From Cercis canadensis (Eukaryota > Streptophyta > Magnoliopsida > Fabales > Fabaceae), in NCBI GenBank assembly GCA_003255065.1, contig QAOA01005732.1, positions 157,244-221,243 of the forward strand: a stretch of DNA of 64,000 nucleotides, in the 5' to 3' direction. A program made the position numbers and the translations under genes. Under the pieces are notes generated by a model. That model had not been told where the DNA came from. It worked only from the letters and a program-made list of their open reading frames with translations, and ran no database searches. Within the stretch, counting starts at the first letter, position 1; each line of letters opens with the position of its first letter. Shown one piece after another: positions 31,603 to 43,689 of the stretch.

Positions 31603-32682
31603 AGCGTAAATGCAGTTTTGGTCCCCTTATTTTGGTAAAATGAACATTTTGGTCCCCATATTTTCAAACAACACCTTTTAGTCCCTCAAGTTTCACAAAA
31701 TGGACGAATTAGTCCACATCTCTAACACCATAAAAAAATCAACGGTGATGTTGACATGGCAGACACATAGTAGCCACTTGGCACTAATGTGGCCACAATT
31801 TTTTTTTGCCTTAATTGCAATTTTGATCCCCTTATTTTAGCCATATGAACGTTTTCTTCCCTGAATTTTCAAATAGCACTTTTAAGATTTTATTAACTAC
31901 AAAAATTTGAAAAAAATTTGTCCATATAACATTTTATTAACTACAAAAATCAAAAGACATTATAATACTTTTAAGATCTAATTAATAAATTGTTTTGGCT
32001 AATATTATTTACATATTAATAGTTACACTACTATTATACATCTATTGCATAATAGTCCTTGTGCTAGAGAAGTTAATTCCATTTAACCATGGATCTAGTT
32101 GTTTTTGCTTAATGTGTTTTTTTTTAGTTCAATTCCATTTATGATGTATTTGAAATTTTTTCCTTGGTTCAATTAGATTCTAGTGCAATTCCTTATCTTC
32201 TCTATTAGTGAGAAGCCAAATAGGGAGACAGAGGGTGAGACTAAGAGGGAGGGTGAATAATTTTTTTTTTTCCACATGTAAGCCACGTGTTTGCTATGTC
32301 AGCATTACCACTAGTTTTTGGACAGAGTTATACCAGTGGACTAATTTATTCATTTTCTAAAACTTAAGGATTAAAAAGTATCATTTCAAAATAGGGAGAC
32401 AAAAATGTTCATATGAGCAAAATAAAGGGACCAAAAAGTTCATATGGACAAAATAGGATGACCAAAACTATAATTAAGCCAAAATAAAATTCCACATTAG
32501 TGCTACGTGGCTACTACATGCCTACCACGTCAGCATCTTCATTGATTTCTTTATGGTGTTAGGGATGTGGACCAATTCGTTCATTTTGTGAAATTTGAGG
32601 AACTAAAAAGTGCCATTTGAAAGTAGATGGACCGAGACATTCATTTTACCAAAATAAGGGGACCAAAACTACATTTAAGCCC
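31603..32682. mobile_element. MULE-like element (TIR GGGCTTAAATG type), nested
   Basis: Left end 'gcgtaaatgcagttttggtc' and right end (reverse complement) 'gggcttaaatgtagttttgg' begin long inverted repeats of about 200 bases that continue through 'ggtccccttattttggtaa'. An 8-bp direct repeat, aaatttta, flanks it (31595-31602 and 32683-32690). There is no transposase. Confidence 0.65.
31807..32480. mobile_element. Second, inner MULE-like element of a related family
   Basis: Inside the outer element, 'gccttaattgcaattttgat' at the left and the reverse complement of 'ccaaaactataattaagcc' at the right form a second inverted pair. The outer TIR sequence resumes after it (left 'ggcactaatgtggcc', right 'attccacattagtgctacg'). 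The target duplication is unclear. Confidence 0.45.
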
Positions 32683-32690
32683 AAATTTTA

Positions 32691-33012
32691 TCCTCATGAT
32701 AAGCTAGGAAATTTATACTTCACATGCCTTAAATTATTAAAAGAAAGCATTACCAAATATATATATTTGAAAAAAAACACCTCTAACACATGCACTTAGA
32801 TTTACCATTACTATTTTAAATATGTGAGACTAAGAGCTTGCAATTCTCACAAAGCATGCCAATACCCAAAAACAAAAAATGTTGCAAATACCAAATATCA
32901 TTCTTAAGATGAATATTTTTATTTCACTTGATCATAATTAATTCTAATTGGTACATAGAGAAGTGTTACCAGTTCCAAGGTTTAATTAGACTACACATGA
33001 ACAAAACTTGAC
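32691..33012. other. Intergenic, nothing recognised
   Basis: AT-rich sequence with no coding or repeat structure that I can support. Confidence 0.4.
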
Positions 33013-33015
33013 ACA

Positions 33016-35031
33016 CACTACAAGAAAACATACGATTTATGTGAGAACTTCTCATGGAGTTCATAGGAAATTGTATTGTCGGCAATTTCTAATGGAAATT
33101 TTTCACGGGACGCATGTCATGAGAAATACCGTGAGAACAATGGCGTGAATGTGGCACAAAAAAAACCCAAGTTTTCTCACAGAAAGAATTCTGTAAGAAA
33201 TTTTGCATTACATTTTCTTGCAAAACTGTTCCATGAGAATTTTTTGCACTACTTCACATAAATTGATTTTTAGGGTTTTTCTCACAAAATTTTCAATGAG
33301 AAATTTCATGAGAAAATCTAGAACATAAAACCACTAGTACTGCAAGCTCAGTTCATTCAAACTGAGTTATTTCCCTCTCAAAACCTTTATACTCTCTTCT
33401 CCTCCGAGCGAGGCAGAGAAACTAGATGGTGGGAAAACGTTCAATGGTGGCGGTGATGCCTTCTAGGTATGTAAGACGCAAGTTCTTGCTATTTGGAGTT
33501 CAGGTTGGAGCAATCTCTCTCTATTTCTTCTGTTTAAATCTTTGTTGCTGGATTGCGAGTTCTGCTTAGTTTTTTGGTTAGTTTTTGTTGGACATTAGTT
33601 GTATAATAGCTATGGAATGATTCTTGCTCAGTTTGGTAGTTATTGGAATTGTTTTGATTGTGTTTGAAATTTGAGAGTTGATGATTGAACTGACTTAATG
33701 AAATTGGTGGTGAAAATGTTGTTTATTGTTCAAATTGGTTTGGGGCTTTTGTTATGTGATAAGTTTAGAGTGACTTTACAATTTTTCTAGATTTTTTAGA
33801 ATGAATGTGAATTTTTTTTTTTAAATTTAGGGCTTTTGTTATGTGATACATTGTATAATGGTTGCTTGATTTGTTAACCAGTGGAGATAAGATCTCTTAA
33901 ACTATCTATAGGCCTAAAGGAAAGCATCAAACACAAATGTTGTTTGATCAATAAGCTGAAATTTTTTCCTCATACCATTACCTCACTGGTATTCCCCTCT
34001 GTTTCTCCATCTAATATCTACTAGTGGCTAACATGTCATTCCTATACTTTCATTTCATTTCAAATTAGATGTTCAAAAGATTACAAGTGATCAAGCAAAT
34101 CTACAAACTAAAGAGCTTGTTGTGCTAGTTAGTGAACCTTTGTTTGTGTGCCTTGCAATTTTGAAGATAATTTGGGTACACATATTGTCCATTTTTATAG
34201 CATACAATTCTGATAAGGTACGCTAGACAATTAGAGGTTGTGTTACATTATTTGTATGCTGCTACATAACAATAATCATTATCATGTATATAGCTAGTCA
34301 TTCATTTTGTGGTAAAAAGTAGAAACTTGGATCATGTATCTTTGTAATTGTAATTATAGCTTTTTAGTTGAAGGAATTCTTTTAAGTGGTGATAATCAAG
34401 GAATATTCATCTTTTACAAATTAAAAGAGAATGGTCTCAGTATTTTGCTAGAGAAGCACTTGAAAGCTTATTGATACAATTTAAATAAAGACCAATTAGC
34501 TTCGATACCATAGTTGTAAAGATCTGGAAAAAAAAATCAAATTCTGAAACCTAGAAATATGGCTCTGTTAGAATTGTAGTCATGTGAAAGTGAGTTGATA
34601 ATATAAATTGCATAAAAGTTGTAAAAAAAAAATTCTATACAGGTCTGACAAAACCCTGTATTTGATCCTAAGTTTATTTAAATGTGATAATGTATTACTT
34701 TTTGTTATTTCTCTATTTTTCACTTTTCTTTATTTCTTTAGTATTAATATGAGAAATTAACACTAGCAAGAAAAAAAAAAGTAACAGATTTCTCACAGAC
34801 CGTGAGAAAATCGTGTGAGAATTTTTTCAATTTTCTCATGCCCATTGTAAGTTTATAAGAAATTCCATGAGAAATTTTCTCATAGCATGCATATTCTGTG
34901 AGAAATGTAGTTTGTCATGAAAGTTTTTCTAACATCAATTTTTCCATGAAAAACACATTTCTCACAAAATTTTGGCTATTTTCTCACGGTTTTGTTCAGT
35001 GAGAAAATGATTTTTTTTTTTTATTGTAGTG
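33016..35031. mobile_element. Non-autonomous CACTA (En/Spm-type) transposon
   Basis: Ends CACTACAAGAAAA (33016-33028) and TTTTTTATTGTAGTG (35017-35031), flanked by the 3-bp target duplication ACA (33013-33015 and 35032-35034). Both ends carry many inverted copies of a TTTCTCAC/GTGAGAAA subterminal motif (33040-33320 and 34780-35010), the usual transposase-binding layout. No transposase frame is present. Near 33426 a short ATG frame (MVGKRSMVAVMPSR) runs into a good donor, AG|GTATGTAAG, and may be a captured first exon that I cannot identify. Confidence 0.85.
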
Positions 35032-35034
35032 ACA

Positions 35035-35519
35035 CGTGTGGACCCAAAAAAGAAAATCTAGATATACATGTGAGGTTCAATTTAAAAAATGTCCAATCCA
35101 TATTTTTAAGGAGATTTCTCACATACCTTTTGTACTATGAAGATATGAGATATCTGTTGTCTGCTAATATATGTCCAATCAATATGTAACATGTGTCTTT
35201 GGTCAATGGAGGTCTCATCTAATCCCGTTAAAAGTGAGAAAAGAGAAGAAATTGAAATGTCTACCCAATTAAACATTATAATTGTAGTTTTACACAAATT
35301 AATTTTTGCCTTTTTGATATTGCCAGGTGGAGTTTCTGGTTTAAGAGAAACCAGTGGGTTTTCAACATTGCCCAAGTGCGACATATATGAGTGTGAAATT
35401 AATTCATAATATATTTACTTGTTTAGAATTTTTTTTTTAATTTTTGTTATTGTATAATATACTATTTCCTTTTATTTTATAATAATATCAAAATTTTGAT
35501 ATATAATATAATTTTTATT
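35035..35519. other. Intergenic, nothing recognised
   Basis: Short open frames on both strands have no recognisable motif. 'atgtccaatc' occurs twice about 80 bases apart. Confidence 0.4.
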
Positions 35520-35784
35520 TTAAATTAAGAGTAAAATATTATTTTTTAAATGTCACTTTAATCCTTGATTTATTTTTAGTGCCAATTTAATTCTCGAATA
35601 ATCAATCTATCTATCAAATCAATCATTTGTAAGCATCAATTAGTGACAGTGGACGAAAAATTCCAAGTGACCCGTTAAATACTTACATAGCCATTAATTT
35701 TCTATGTGACGTGTGATGTGGCATAGATAGATCGTTTTAACCTTTAAAATAATTAAAAATTCCTTAAAAGTACATCATTTCTCC

Positions 35785-37035
35785 TAGGGGTGTAAGCCAA
35801 ATCGGGAAAACCGAGTCAAACCAAGACAGTCGGTCCAGTTCTCGGTTTGTTTTTTTGAAAAACCGATGGGTTCCGTTTGGTTCTTGGTTTCACTAAAGAA
35901 AAAGCATTAATAAACCAAACCGAATTGAGTAGCAAGAAACAATGTCGTTTTGATAAATAAGGGTAGGCCTTCTGAAATCCCTAACTCTTCTTCAACTCCT
36001 CACTTCAGGAATCACAATTCCTAAACTTCTCCTCTCTTTCTCGTTCTCTGACTCTCCCTCCCATTCTCAAATCCCTTTCTCTCCTTAGCACTCTCCTCCA
36101 TCGCCTAACTCTCCTCCATTCTCAAATCCTTTGCTGATCTGTAAGTCATCTACAAACTACAGTCTCCTCTCTTCTCTCGATCTCTGTCTCTCCCAGTTTC
36201 CCTAAGAAATCCCTAACTCTCGGTCCCTATCACTCTCCCTCAGTCACTCAGCCTTAGACTTCAATCACTCTTGGTCTCGGTCTCGGGCTCTGCTACGAGC
36301 TTGGAAGCTTTCTGAATATCTTTGATTGATTTGAATTGTTTCAAGATATCATACTTGAATTGAAGTGAAATTTGATTAATGTTGTTGTTGAGCCAAAGTG
36401 ACGTGCTCAAGTAACGTGCTCTACATGATCAATTGCCTTGATGATAGTCGTGGCAAGCCTCGCTCTAAACCTTGATCATCATCAACTTCATTGACGATCC
36501 TGATTTTCTTGCCTACCTAACTATATTTTCTTTTCTTTCCTTTTTATTTATTACTTCGGTATAGTCATAATAGTAATAGTAATAGTAATATTAATTTTAA
36601 ATCATAATATATCATACTTGAATTGTTTCAATATCTTTGATTGGTTTGTAAAGGAACCCAATTCCACCTAGGTATAATTAATGCTTGACAATGTTCTATA
36701 ACAGTTGTTTGTTGGAAATAGAGCAAGAATTTATGTTGAGAACTTGATTTCTGTTTATCTTCTGCTACTTTAAAGTTTTCCATGACATAGTACTCTCCTT
36801 CTTGCAAAAGTGATTTGAATTTGGGCAGAAGTTTCTTGTTCATAGATGCTTGAATGTTTCCAAGCTGCAGGTCAACAGGCAAATTGGGAAAACCGATCAA
36901 ACTGACCGAACCGAACTGGTTCGGTTTGACTCAAAAAATTCCAAAAAATTGAATCGAACCGAATCGAGTTTGTCCGGTCCTGTTTTGGTCAGTTTGGAGT
37001 GTAAACCGGACCGAACCGAACCAATTACACCCCTA
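35785..37035. mobile_element. Non-autonomous hAT transposon with 8-bp target-site duplication
   Basis: Termini TAGGGGTGTAA and TTACACCCCTA are perfect inverted repeats. The 8-bp direct repeat ATTTCTCC flanks it exactly (35777-35784 and 37036-37043). Both ends are rich in 'ccgaaccgaacc'/'ggttcggttt', typical of plant hAT ends. There is no hAT transposase. The interior holds CT-rich sequence and an RPA-like fragment. Confidence 0.9.
36628..36890 (-). pseudogene. RPA70-like OB-fold fragment captured in the hAT
   Basis: The minus-strand phrase GNIQASMNKKLLPKFKSL then LLQEGEYYVMENFKVAEDK resembles the first OB-fold (DUF223-like) of plant replication protein A 70-kDa subunits, including the RPA-like proteins linked to Helitrons. 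The frame is short and ends without the downstream DNA-binding domains. Confidence 0.55.
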
Positions 37036-37909
37036 ATTTCTCCCCTTCTTCTCTCCACTCTTTTTTTGTTTGGCCATGTTCCTCTCTCCGCCTTCAATCC
37101 TCAATTCACTGTTGTGGAGACCGTGAAATTCATCGACCCAGTTCTGCCACCACTGCGATTTTTGGAGCTGCTACTGGATCTAGTCGAAGCTAGGAAAGCA
37201 GTTTTTCTTCCTTCTCACTGTGCAGTCTCAGCTGCTAGGTGTCCTTCCTCGTTTTCCCATTTTCTCACTTATATATGTTGGTTGTCATAAACGTCCATTT
37301 CCCCAAACTCTCAAAAACTTCATCTTTTTGTTTTCCGATTTTGCTATTCTTGATGAGTAGAAAAAGTGAGCAGATTTTTTTTGTGTAATTTTTTTGTCCA
37401 AGTTCTGGTAAAATTCTAAGCTTTAGTTTAAGATCAGTGAGTGCTTTCTTCGCATTCAGGTGTTTAAGTCTATGCTAGTTAATGTATCATCATTGCGTCT
37501 TATTTTTGCAGATACAGTTAGTACTTAGTTATCATCACTTTGCTTATAATTTTTGAATCTTTTTAATGATGCTCCTATGGCTATGAACTTGGTAGAACTG
37601 TAGTCATATTCTCACTCTAGGAATGGAGAAGAAAGGAGAAGAGAAGACGAAAAAGTTGCATAGGAGAGGAAAGAAATGAAGGTGGAGAGAGAAGGATTTT
37701 TATTTTTTATTTTTTTAAAGTGTTATGTCATCACTTAACATGTCACATGAAATTTTCTATTTCTTTTTATTGATCAATGTTAACAGATGATTAATTTGAC
37801 TCACAAAATAATTATTTAAAGGATAAAGTAACACTAAATATATATTAATGACTAAAATGAGAGTAAACTAATAATTCAAGACTGATATAGTATTTTACTC
37901 TTTAATTAA

Positions 37910-38350
37910 ACATATGTGTATGTTCATATATTTTTTAATTTTATCTGGTTGAACGAGTGACCCGACACACCGGTGACCCAAAGCCCTCTCCAGTTCAATG
38001 CTTGATCGGGTGATACAACTATGATTGTACGTAGATTACTAGAGTGCAAAATCCTTTGTTTTCTTGATCCCACCTTAATCTTTGACTTCCAAATTTATTA
38101 ATATTTAGGACTGTTAAAACTCTTTAAGATCCCAAGACTTCAAACAGCAATCAATTGGGCAGTCGTGGGAAAGGGAGCCGTATCTATCTTTCAGTAAGAA
38201 GTATGCTAGTTATCTAATCAGGATCAACAATACATTCACTTCAATAGAACATTTGGAGACTAGAATAAAAAAAAAAGGAAAATTATGCCTACATTCTTAC
38301 TGTACATGTTTATGCATGTATGTTAAGTTCCCTTGTTAAAGCATTGATTC
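37910..38350. other. Intergenic, 3' flank of REV7
   Basis: No gene is seen. It lies downstream of the REV7 stop codon (minus strand) and probably holds its 3' UTR and poly(A) site near 38290-38350. Confidence 0.4.
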
Positions 38351-41300
38351 TCATAAACTTGGGTGTTCCAAGTATAACTGCAAACATAGAGGTTCACTAC
38401 TCATTGACCTGATAGGGGTTATAAGAGGAGGCTGCTGCCACAGCTTTGTGTCCGTTGGGATCCATAACTCTGCTTTCTTGCTTGTACCACCCATAGGAAG
38501 GGACTGAAAGTAAGCAGTTATCTCCCACCTGATATCTGTTTTGAGATGAAGAGGAAAATGAAAATATTTTAGACTTGAGTTCCAGTGTCTACACCAAAAG
38601 AACCAAATTGTGCTCACAAGGTTCACAAATGCAGCAAGGACTGAAGCACCAAACCACTTGATTTAACTATAGCATCCGTGTGAACTAAAAACAATTGATG
38701 ATGGCAAGATATGCGCATGCATGGATGTGTATGTGTGTGTGCGTGTGCGCATGCATAATAGAGTGGGAAAGATTACAACAAAAAGGGTACCCTGAGGAAG
38801 GTCCTTAGTAAGAGAATTTGAGACTGAAAGCTTGACCAGGAATGATCTAAGAGAGGACTCCAACTCCATCTCCTCCACCTTTGAGTCATAGGACTGGTTC
38901 ATTGCAAGCTTGAATACAAACTTCTCCAATGGAACATTATCAGCATTGAAGAAAATTACTGCAACTCTCTCCACCATTCCCTATTAAAAGGCAGGTAAGA
39001 GGGAAATTAGTATTTAAAGAAAGCAGTTGCAAGGAAAGCTAGAAGCATCAGGCATAAGTGTTTCCAAACAGGGTAGTGGACCTTCAGGTAGCCATTGAAT
39101 TATTAACATTATCTTCAAATAAATTAGCCTACATCAGTTACATCACTCACATATTTCCAAGAAGAATCACAATAAATAATTTATTGGAGCCCTTCATTTA
39201 CAGCAAAGGGTTAAGTATATTCGAAGGTCTTACAGCAATTAAATATAAATAATTTAAGTGATCCATGGAAATTTACTTAGTCTACAGTTAAGTTCTTCAT
39301 AACGATGACATAAAAAAATAAGAAATCTAATATACCACAGACTTCATGGCCAAAACAGAAGAAAAAATATATATATACTACGAACTTCTAATGTTTCTGA
39401 TCATGATCAACATAAATTGCAAGTGAGAAGCAAAGGTTCCAAAGCCAGAAATTAGGTGTGACCTGCAACATGGCATGCGAACATATAGTTATAAAATATT
39501 AAATTGTTGTGCCTTTTGTGCTAAAAGCAAAGGAAATGCCTTGTTGAACCAAATGTTCTTACTTTGCACTCAACAAATTCAGTATCAAGGTAATTCACCA
39601 TAATATAACTGAAGTTTTTCTGAAATGGCTTCCTTACCTTCATGGGTGAAGGAGCTGTGCATTTATAGGGATTTGATACAGTCAATCAATCCCTTAAAAC
39701 CAGTAATAGTCTAATCTAGGGGATTACAAATAATTGCAGCTTAATCTAAGGGATTTAGGACAGCTATCCTATTAAATAAGGTATTTACAGAAAATCAAAT
39801 ATTCTTCTTGATTGTTAATCCCATAATTTTTGGGATCTCCAACACTCCCCCTCAAGTTGAGGCATAGATATTAATCATGCCCAACTTGCTTGTCAGCACA
39901 TTAAACCAAGGCTTATGAAGTCTCTTTGTAAGTATATCTGCGACTTGTTGCACTGTGGGCAAGTACCTCAGATTAAAAGTACTATTGTCAATCTTTTCTT
40001 TAATGAAGTGTCTGTCTATCTCCACATACAGCAGCTTTGTTGTCACAATAAAGCTTTATAGGCATATATATAGGAACTCGAAGCTCTCTTAACATACGTT
40101 TTAGCCAAATGCCTTCGCATACACCGTGAGCCAAGGCCCTGAATTCAGCCTCAGCAGTACTTCGAGTAACTACAGATTGTTTCTTGCTTCTCCAAGTTAC
40201 AAGGTTGCCCCAAATATAAGTGCAGTACCCTGAGGTTGAGCGGCTATCAATTATAGAACCAGCCCAATCTGCATCAGTGAAGATTTCAACACATCTTGGA
40301 CCTCCCCTTTTAAAAAACAAACCCTTTCCAGGAGACCCTTTCAGATACCTCAAAGTTCTGTATACTGCCTCCAAGTGCCTTTCCTTAGGAGAGTGCATGA
40401 ATTGACTCATTACACTTACAGGAAATGCAATATCTAGCCTTGTGTGAGAAAGGTAAATTAATTTACCAACAAGGCGCTGGTACCTTCCCTTGTCTACATC
40501 TCTGCCTTCATCCTTAGCTCCTAGTTTTTTATTAGGTTCCATTGTTGTATCAGCTGGTCTACAACCCAACATGTCAGTTTCTTGTAACAGATCCAACACG
40601 TATTTTTTCTGTGATATGGAAATATTGGTGTGACCTCGAGCTACCTCTATCCCTAAGAAATATTTTAGATGTCCTAGGTCTTTCAACTCAAATTCTTTAC
40701 TAAGATATTTCTTCAGGAGTTGAATTTCTCCTAAATCATTTCTAGTTATAACCATGTCGTCCACATAGACAATGAGAATGGTGATTTTGCCATCCATTGA
40801 GTGTTTGAAAAACATAGTATGATCTGTTTGGGCCTGATTCTACCCTATTTTCGTCACTACTTGGGTCAGCCTTTCAAACCATGCTCTAGGAGACTGTTTT
40901 AACCCATAAAGAGCCCTTTTTAGTCTACACACCTTTCCTTTCTGCCCCTCAAATCCATGCGGTATGTCCATGTAAACTTCTTCATTTAGGCTTCCATTGA
41001 GAAAAGCATTCTTCACGTCTAGTTGATGGAGTGGCCAATCTAAATTTGCAGCCAGAGACAACAGAACTCTTATTGTGTTCAGTTTGGCCACAGGTGCAAA
41101 CGTTTCTTGATAGTCTATCCCATAGGTCTGAGTGAATCCCTTAGCAACCAACCTTGCTTTGTACCTGTCTCTGCTTCCATCACTTTTGTATTTAATGGTG
41201 AATACCCATTTGCAGCCAACTATTCTCTTTCCCGCAGGTAGGTCCTTTAGCTCCCATGTGCCATTTTTCTCAAGGGCATTCATCTCTTCTAAAATGGCTT

Positions 41301-42927
41301 CCCCTTAGCTCTCATGGTCATGAATCATTGCTCTGATACCATGAAGTTTTTCTGAAATGGCTTCCCCTTACCTTCATGGGTGAAGAAGCTGTGCATTTAT
41401 AGGGATTTGATACAGTCAATCAATCCCTTAAAATCAGTAATAGTCTAATCTAGGGGATTACAAATAATTACAGCTTAATCTAAGGGATTTAGGACAACTA
41501 TCCTATTAAATAAGGTATTTACAGAAAGTCAAATATTCTCCTTCATTGTTAATCCCATAATTTTTGGGATCTCCAACAATAACCAATGAAAATAATAGGT
41601 ATAATACAATTAATCCCTAGGAAAAGGTAGCCCTTTAAGACAACTAAAATGAACGAAGTCCATTGTACTATATCTAACTTGAGTATAACAAGAAAGCATA
41701 CAAACAAACACACACAAGAGTAGAAAAAGCTGGGTAGCTCAAATGTTGACATTAGCCAAGTTTATGAGAAAAAGCTAATCCACGTATCAGAAATCAAAGA
41801 AATTTGGTATATGATCACTGATCTTATTCTAAAATAATTACTAGCATTTGAATCCCAACCATTAAAAATACAGTGATGTTTACATCCCCAGACTACTTAC
41901 TACTAGCAGAGAAAGGCCTCCCTAGTTTAAAACTCCTCCAATTTTCTTATCTGCTTCCTCAATAAGGTTAAGATTCTATTGTTAATGGAGTTGATCAGAA
42001 CTTGGCTAAGTTAAAACACTAAAGAAAAGAGTCAAGAGATGCTAAAGAAGAAACGAGAAAAGAGATAAGTTCAGGTTGGGTTGCTACACTGATCATACAG
42101 TGGACTTGCCTTCATAGATATACAACAAAAAACTTTTTCTTAACTCATTACTGTACATCCTGAACTTTCAAAGCTATTACTCAGAAGCTAGTATAAGGCC
42201 TAAGCCTTTGTTAATTGACTTCCAAATTGAAAGAAACAATATGATATGCCATCATACACCACCATATGACCAAAGGTACAAGATATATTCATTTGAAACG
42301 ATTCGAATTGTACCTCACATTTAAGCACCCTATATTTGATTACAAAACAAGCAATCAACAACTGTTTATCTTCCTTGTATTGCCTACACCATATTGAGAG
42401 AAAAGAAAATTACAGAATAAGACCAACCTGTTGCAAATAGGGAACAAGTCCTGAAACAGCAGCATGTATGTAATATCTGAGCTGAGGATGGCGAGCCCTT
42501 TGAACAACCATGTTCATATACCTTCTCCTCTCAAAGGCACCTTTTTTACACACACCCAAATATCAGTAAAGAAAATTCTAATAAATTATACAGTCTGGTT
42601 GCCAGGAAAAACAAAAGAGAAAACTTTTCAACCCCTGGAAATGTGTCATCAAAATCCATATTTTTCTTTTCCCTCAGCAACCAAACTGAAAAAAGAGCTT
42701 AACGAAAATAATGGGTACGCAAGAATCAACCAGAAGGATAAACTCCTTTGAGAAAAACAATAGCAGTAATAGCCACTTCTAGAAACTCAATCAAAATCCA
42801 AGTTGTTTCCCCTGCAATTTATCCAAGAGTATCATAACTGTAAAAACAGCTCATTTCAAACAAAAATTAAAACTTTATTAGTGGTTTATTTCAAACCTTG
42901 TGGAGATTGATTCTCTCTGCGGTTCAT
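38351..42927 (-). CDS. REV7: REV7 / MAD2L2 (MAD2B) HORMA-domain protein, DNA polymerase zeta subunit
   Basis: Five minus-strand exons with clean GT-AG borders: 42927-42897, 42811-42731, 42540-42428, 38980-38791 and 38535-38351. They sum to 600 bases (199 residues plus stop) in one open frame, close to the usual length of plant REV7 (about 215). Landmarks of the single HORMA domain: [109 protein letters not shown] and [16 protein letters not shown]7 bridges REV3 and REV1 in translesion synthesis. The start is the ATG of [10 protein letters not shown], since the first intron falls right after it. Intron 3 is 3.4 kb and contains a copia insertion; the others are 85, 190 and 255 bases. It is the only complete host gene in the window. 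No disabling change was seen. Confidence 0.92.
39610..41578 (-). mobile_element. Internally deleted Ty1-copia retrotransposon in REV7 intron 3
   Basis: Minus-strand element of 1969 bp, with 235/237-bp LTRs at 39610-39844 and 41342-41578 that differ at about 7 positions plus a 2-bp indel. The target duplication ATAAC is at 39605-39609 and 41579-41583. The tRNA-Met primer-binding site TGGTATCAGAGC is at 41330-41341 and the purine tract CTTGAGGGGGAG abuts the other LTR (39845-39856). Only RT and RNase H remain; gag, protease and integrase are gone. It has the same transcriptional orientation as REV7. Confidence 0.92.
39852..41290 (-). pseudogene. copia RT and RNase H
   Basis: [89 protein letters not shown] and catalytic [11 protein letters not shown]. 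RNase [33 protein letters not shown] and LYCDNKAA, then [12 protein letters not shown]. Breaks: TAG at 40838-40840 (probably from a Tyr codon) and a short deletion with frameshift after CDNKAA near 40030. The reading frame starts abruptly at the N-terminus of RT, just inside the PBS. Confidence 0.92.
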
Positions 42928-43565
42928 CTTCTATTTCCAACACGAATTGAACTGTGTGACTCAAATTTTAGGAATTGATTTCATTTCTCTTCGATTGAAA
43001 AAATCATATTACTTCTGCTTGATTCTCCGAGGAGATTGTTGGGCGACCTCAGCTCAAAATAGTCATGAATTCCTCCAAAATTACAAATATGAAATATTGA
43101 GTCACTGACCTGGCCCGTGTCAGATTCAAGTTGGATAATCTCCATACTTACCTATGAGCCTATCCCTTTTGACCTTTTCTGCAAGTTCCGGGTCGGGTGT
43201 GGACGGCAAGTTATGCGTTTTCTTTTTTCCTTCTTATTCAGTGCATTGGAAATGTTGGATTTTTCTGAATTGTCTTATTTATTTATTTATGGTTTTCTGA
43301 GATGAACAACACAGAAATATTTTTCAGTTTCTTTAAGTTATTTTACTTTGCTATTTATTTTTCAAAAAAACTCTCGTCCGAAAATGTGAGGTATTTTGAG
43401 TCGGATTCTTTACCTTAATAATGTTATTTTAAAAACAAATTCCCTAACTAGTATAGGTTAGAAATTATTTACAAAATTAGTGTAGTTTTTTTTTTAAAAA
43501 AAGGATAAATCCAAGTAAGGTAAAAGTTTTAAAAACTCAAGAGGGTTTTTAAAGGAGTAAAACTT
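42928..43565. other. Upstream flank of REV7
   Basis: Probably holds the REV7 5' UTR and promoter (minus strand). No clear TATA box was identified. The distal part is AT-rich. Confidence 0.4.
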
Positions 43566-43689
43566 TTTTAAGGTCAACATGACCCTATGGCAAAGCAACA
43601 TCCCTTGTTGCAATTTAAACCATGAATCTAACTATTTTAGGCATGATTGTCATGGAAAAAGTAATAACTAAGAAGGAGTAGTAAATTTC

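Larger units (their letters stand above)
35529..37900. mobile_element. MULE (GAGTAAAA family) containing a nested hAT
   Basis: Left end GAGTAAAATATT and right end TATTTTACTC are inverted. The 9-bp flanks ttaaattaa (35520-35528) and tttaattaa (37901-37909) match at 8 of 9 positions. The diverged TIRs keep the family features 'cactttaatcc' and 'tgtgacatgttaagtgatg'. After removal of the hAT (35785-37035) about 1.1 kb remains, including 37036-37290, which looks like a captured 5' UTR or exon that I do not recognise. There is no transposase. Confidence 0.7.

Noticed and set aside
35529..37900. A coding gene at 36850-37290 (146 codons, plus)
   Set aside because: It crosses the hAT end and its target duplication, so the frame is accidental.
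38663..38790. Extension of the REV7 exon 4 frame to 38663
   Set aside because: The open frame runs through a (TG)n intron; the donor at 38790 and exon 5 at 38535 give a continuous HORMA protein.
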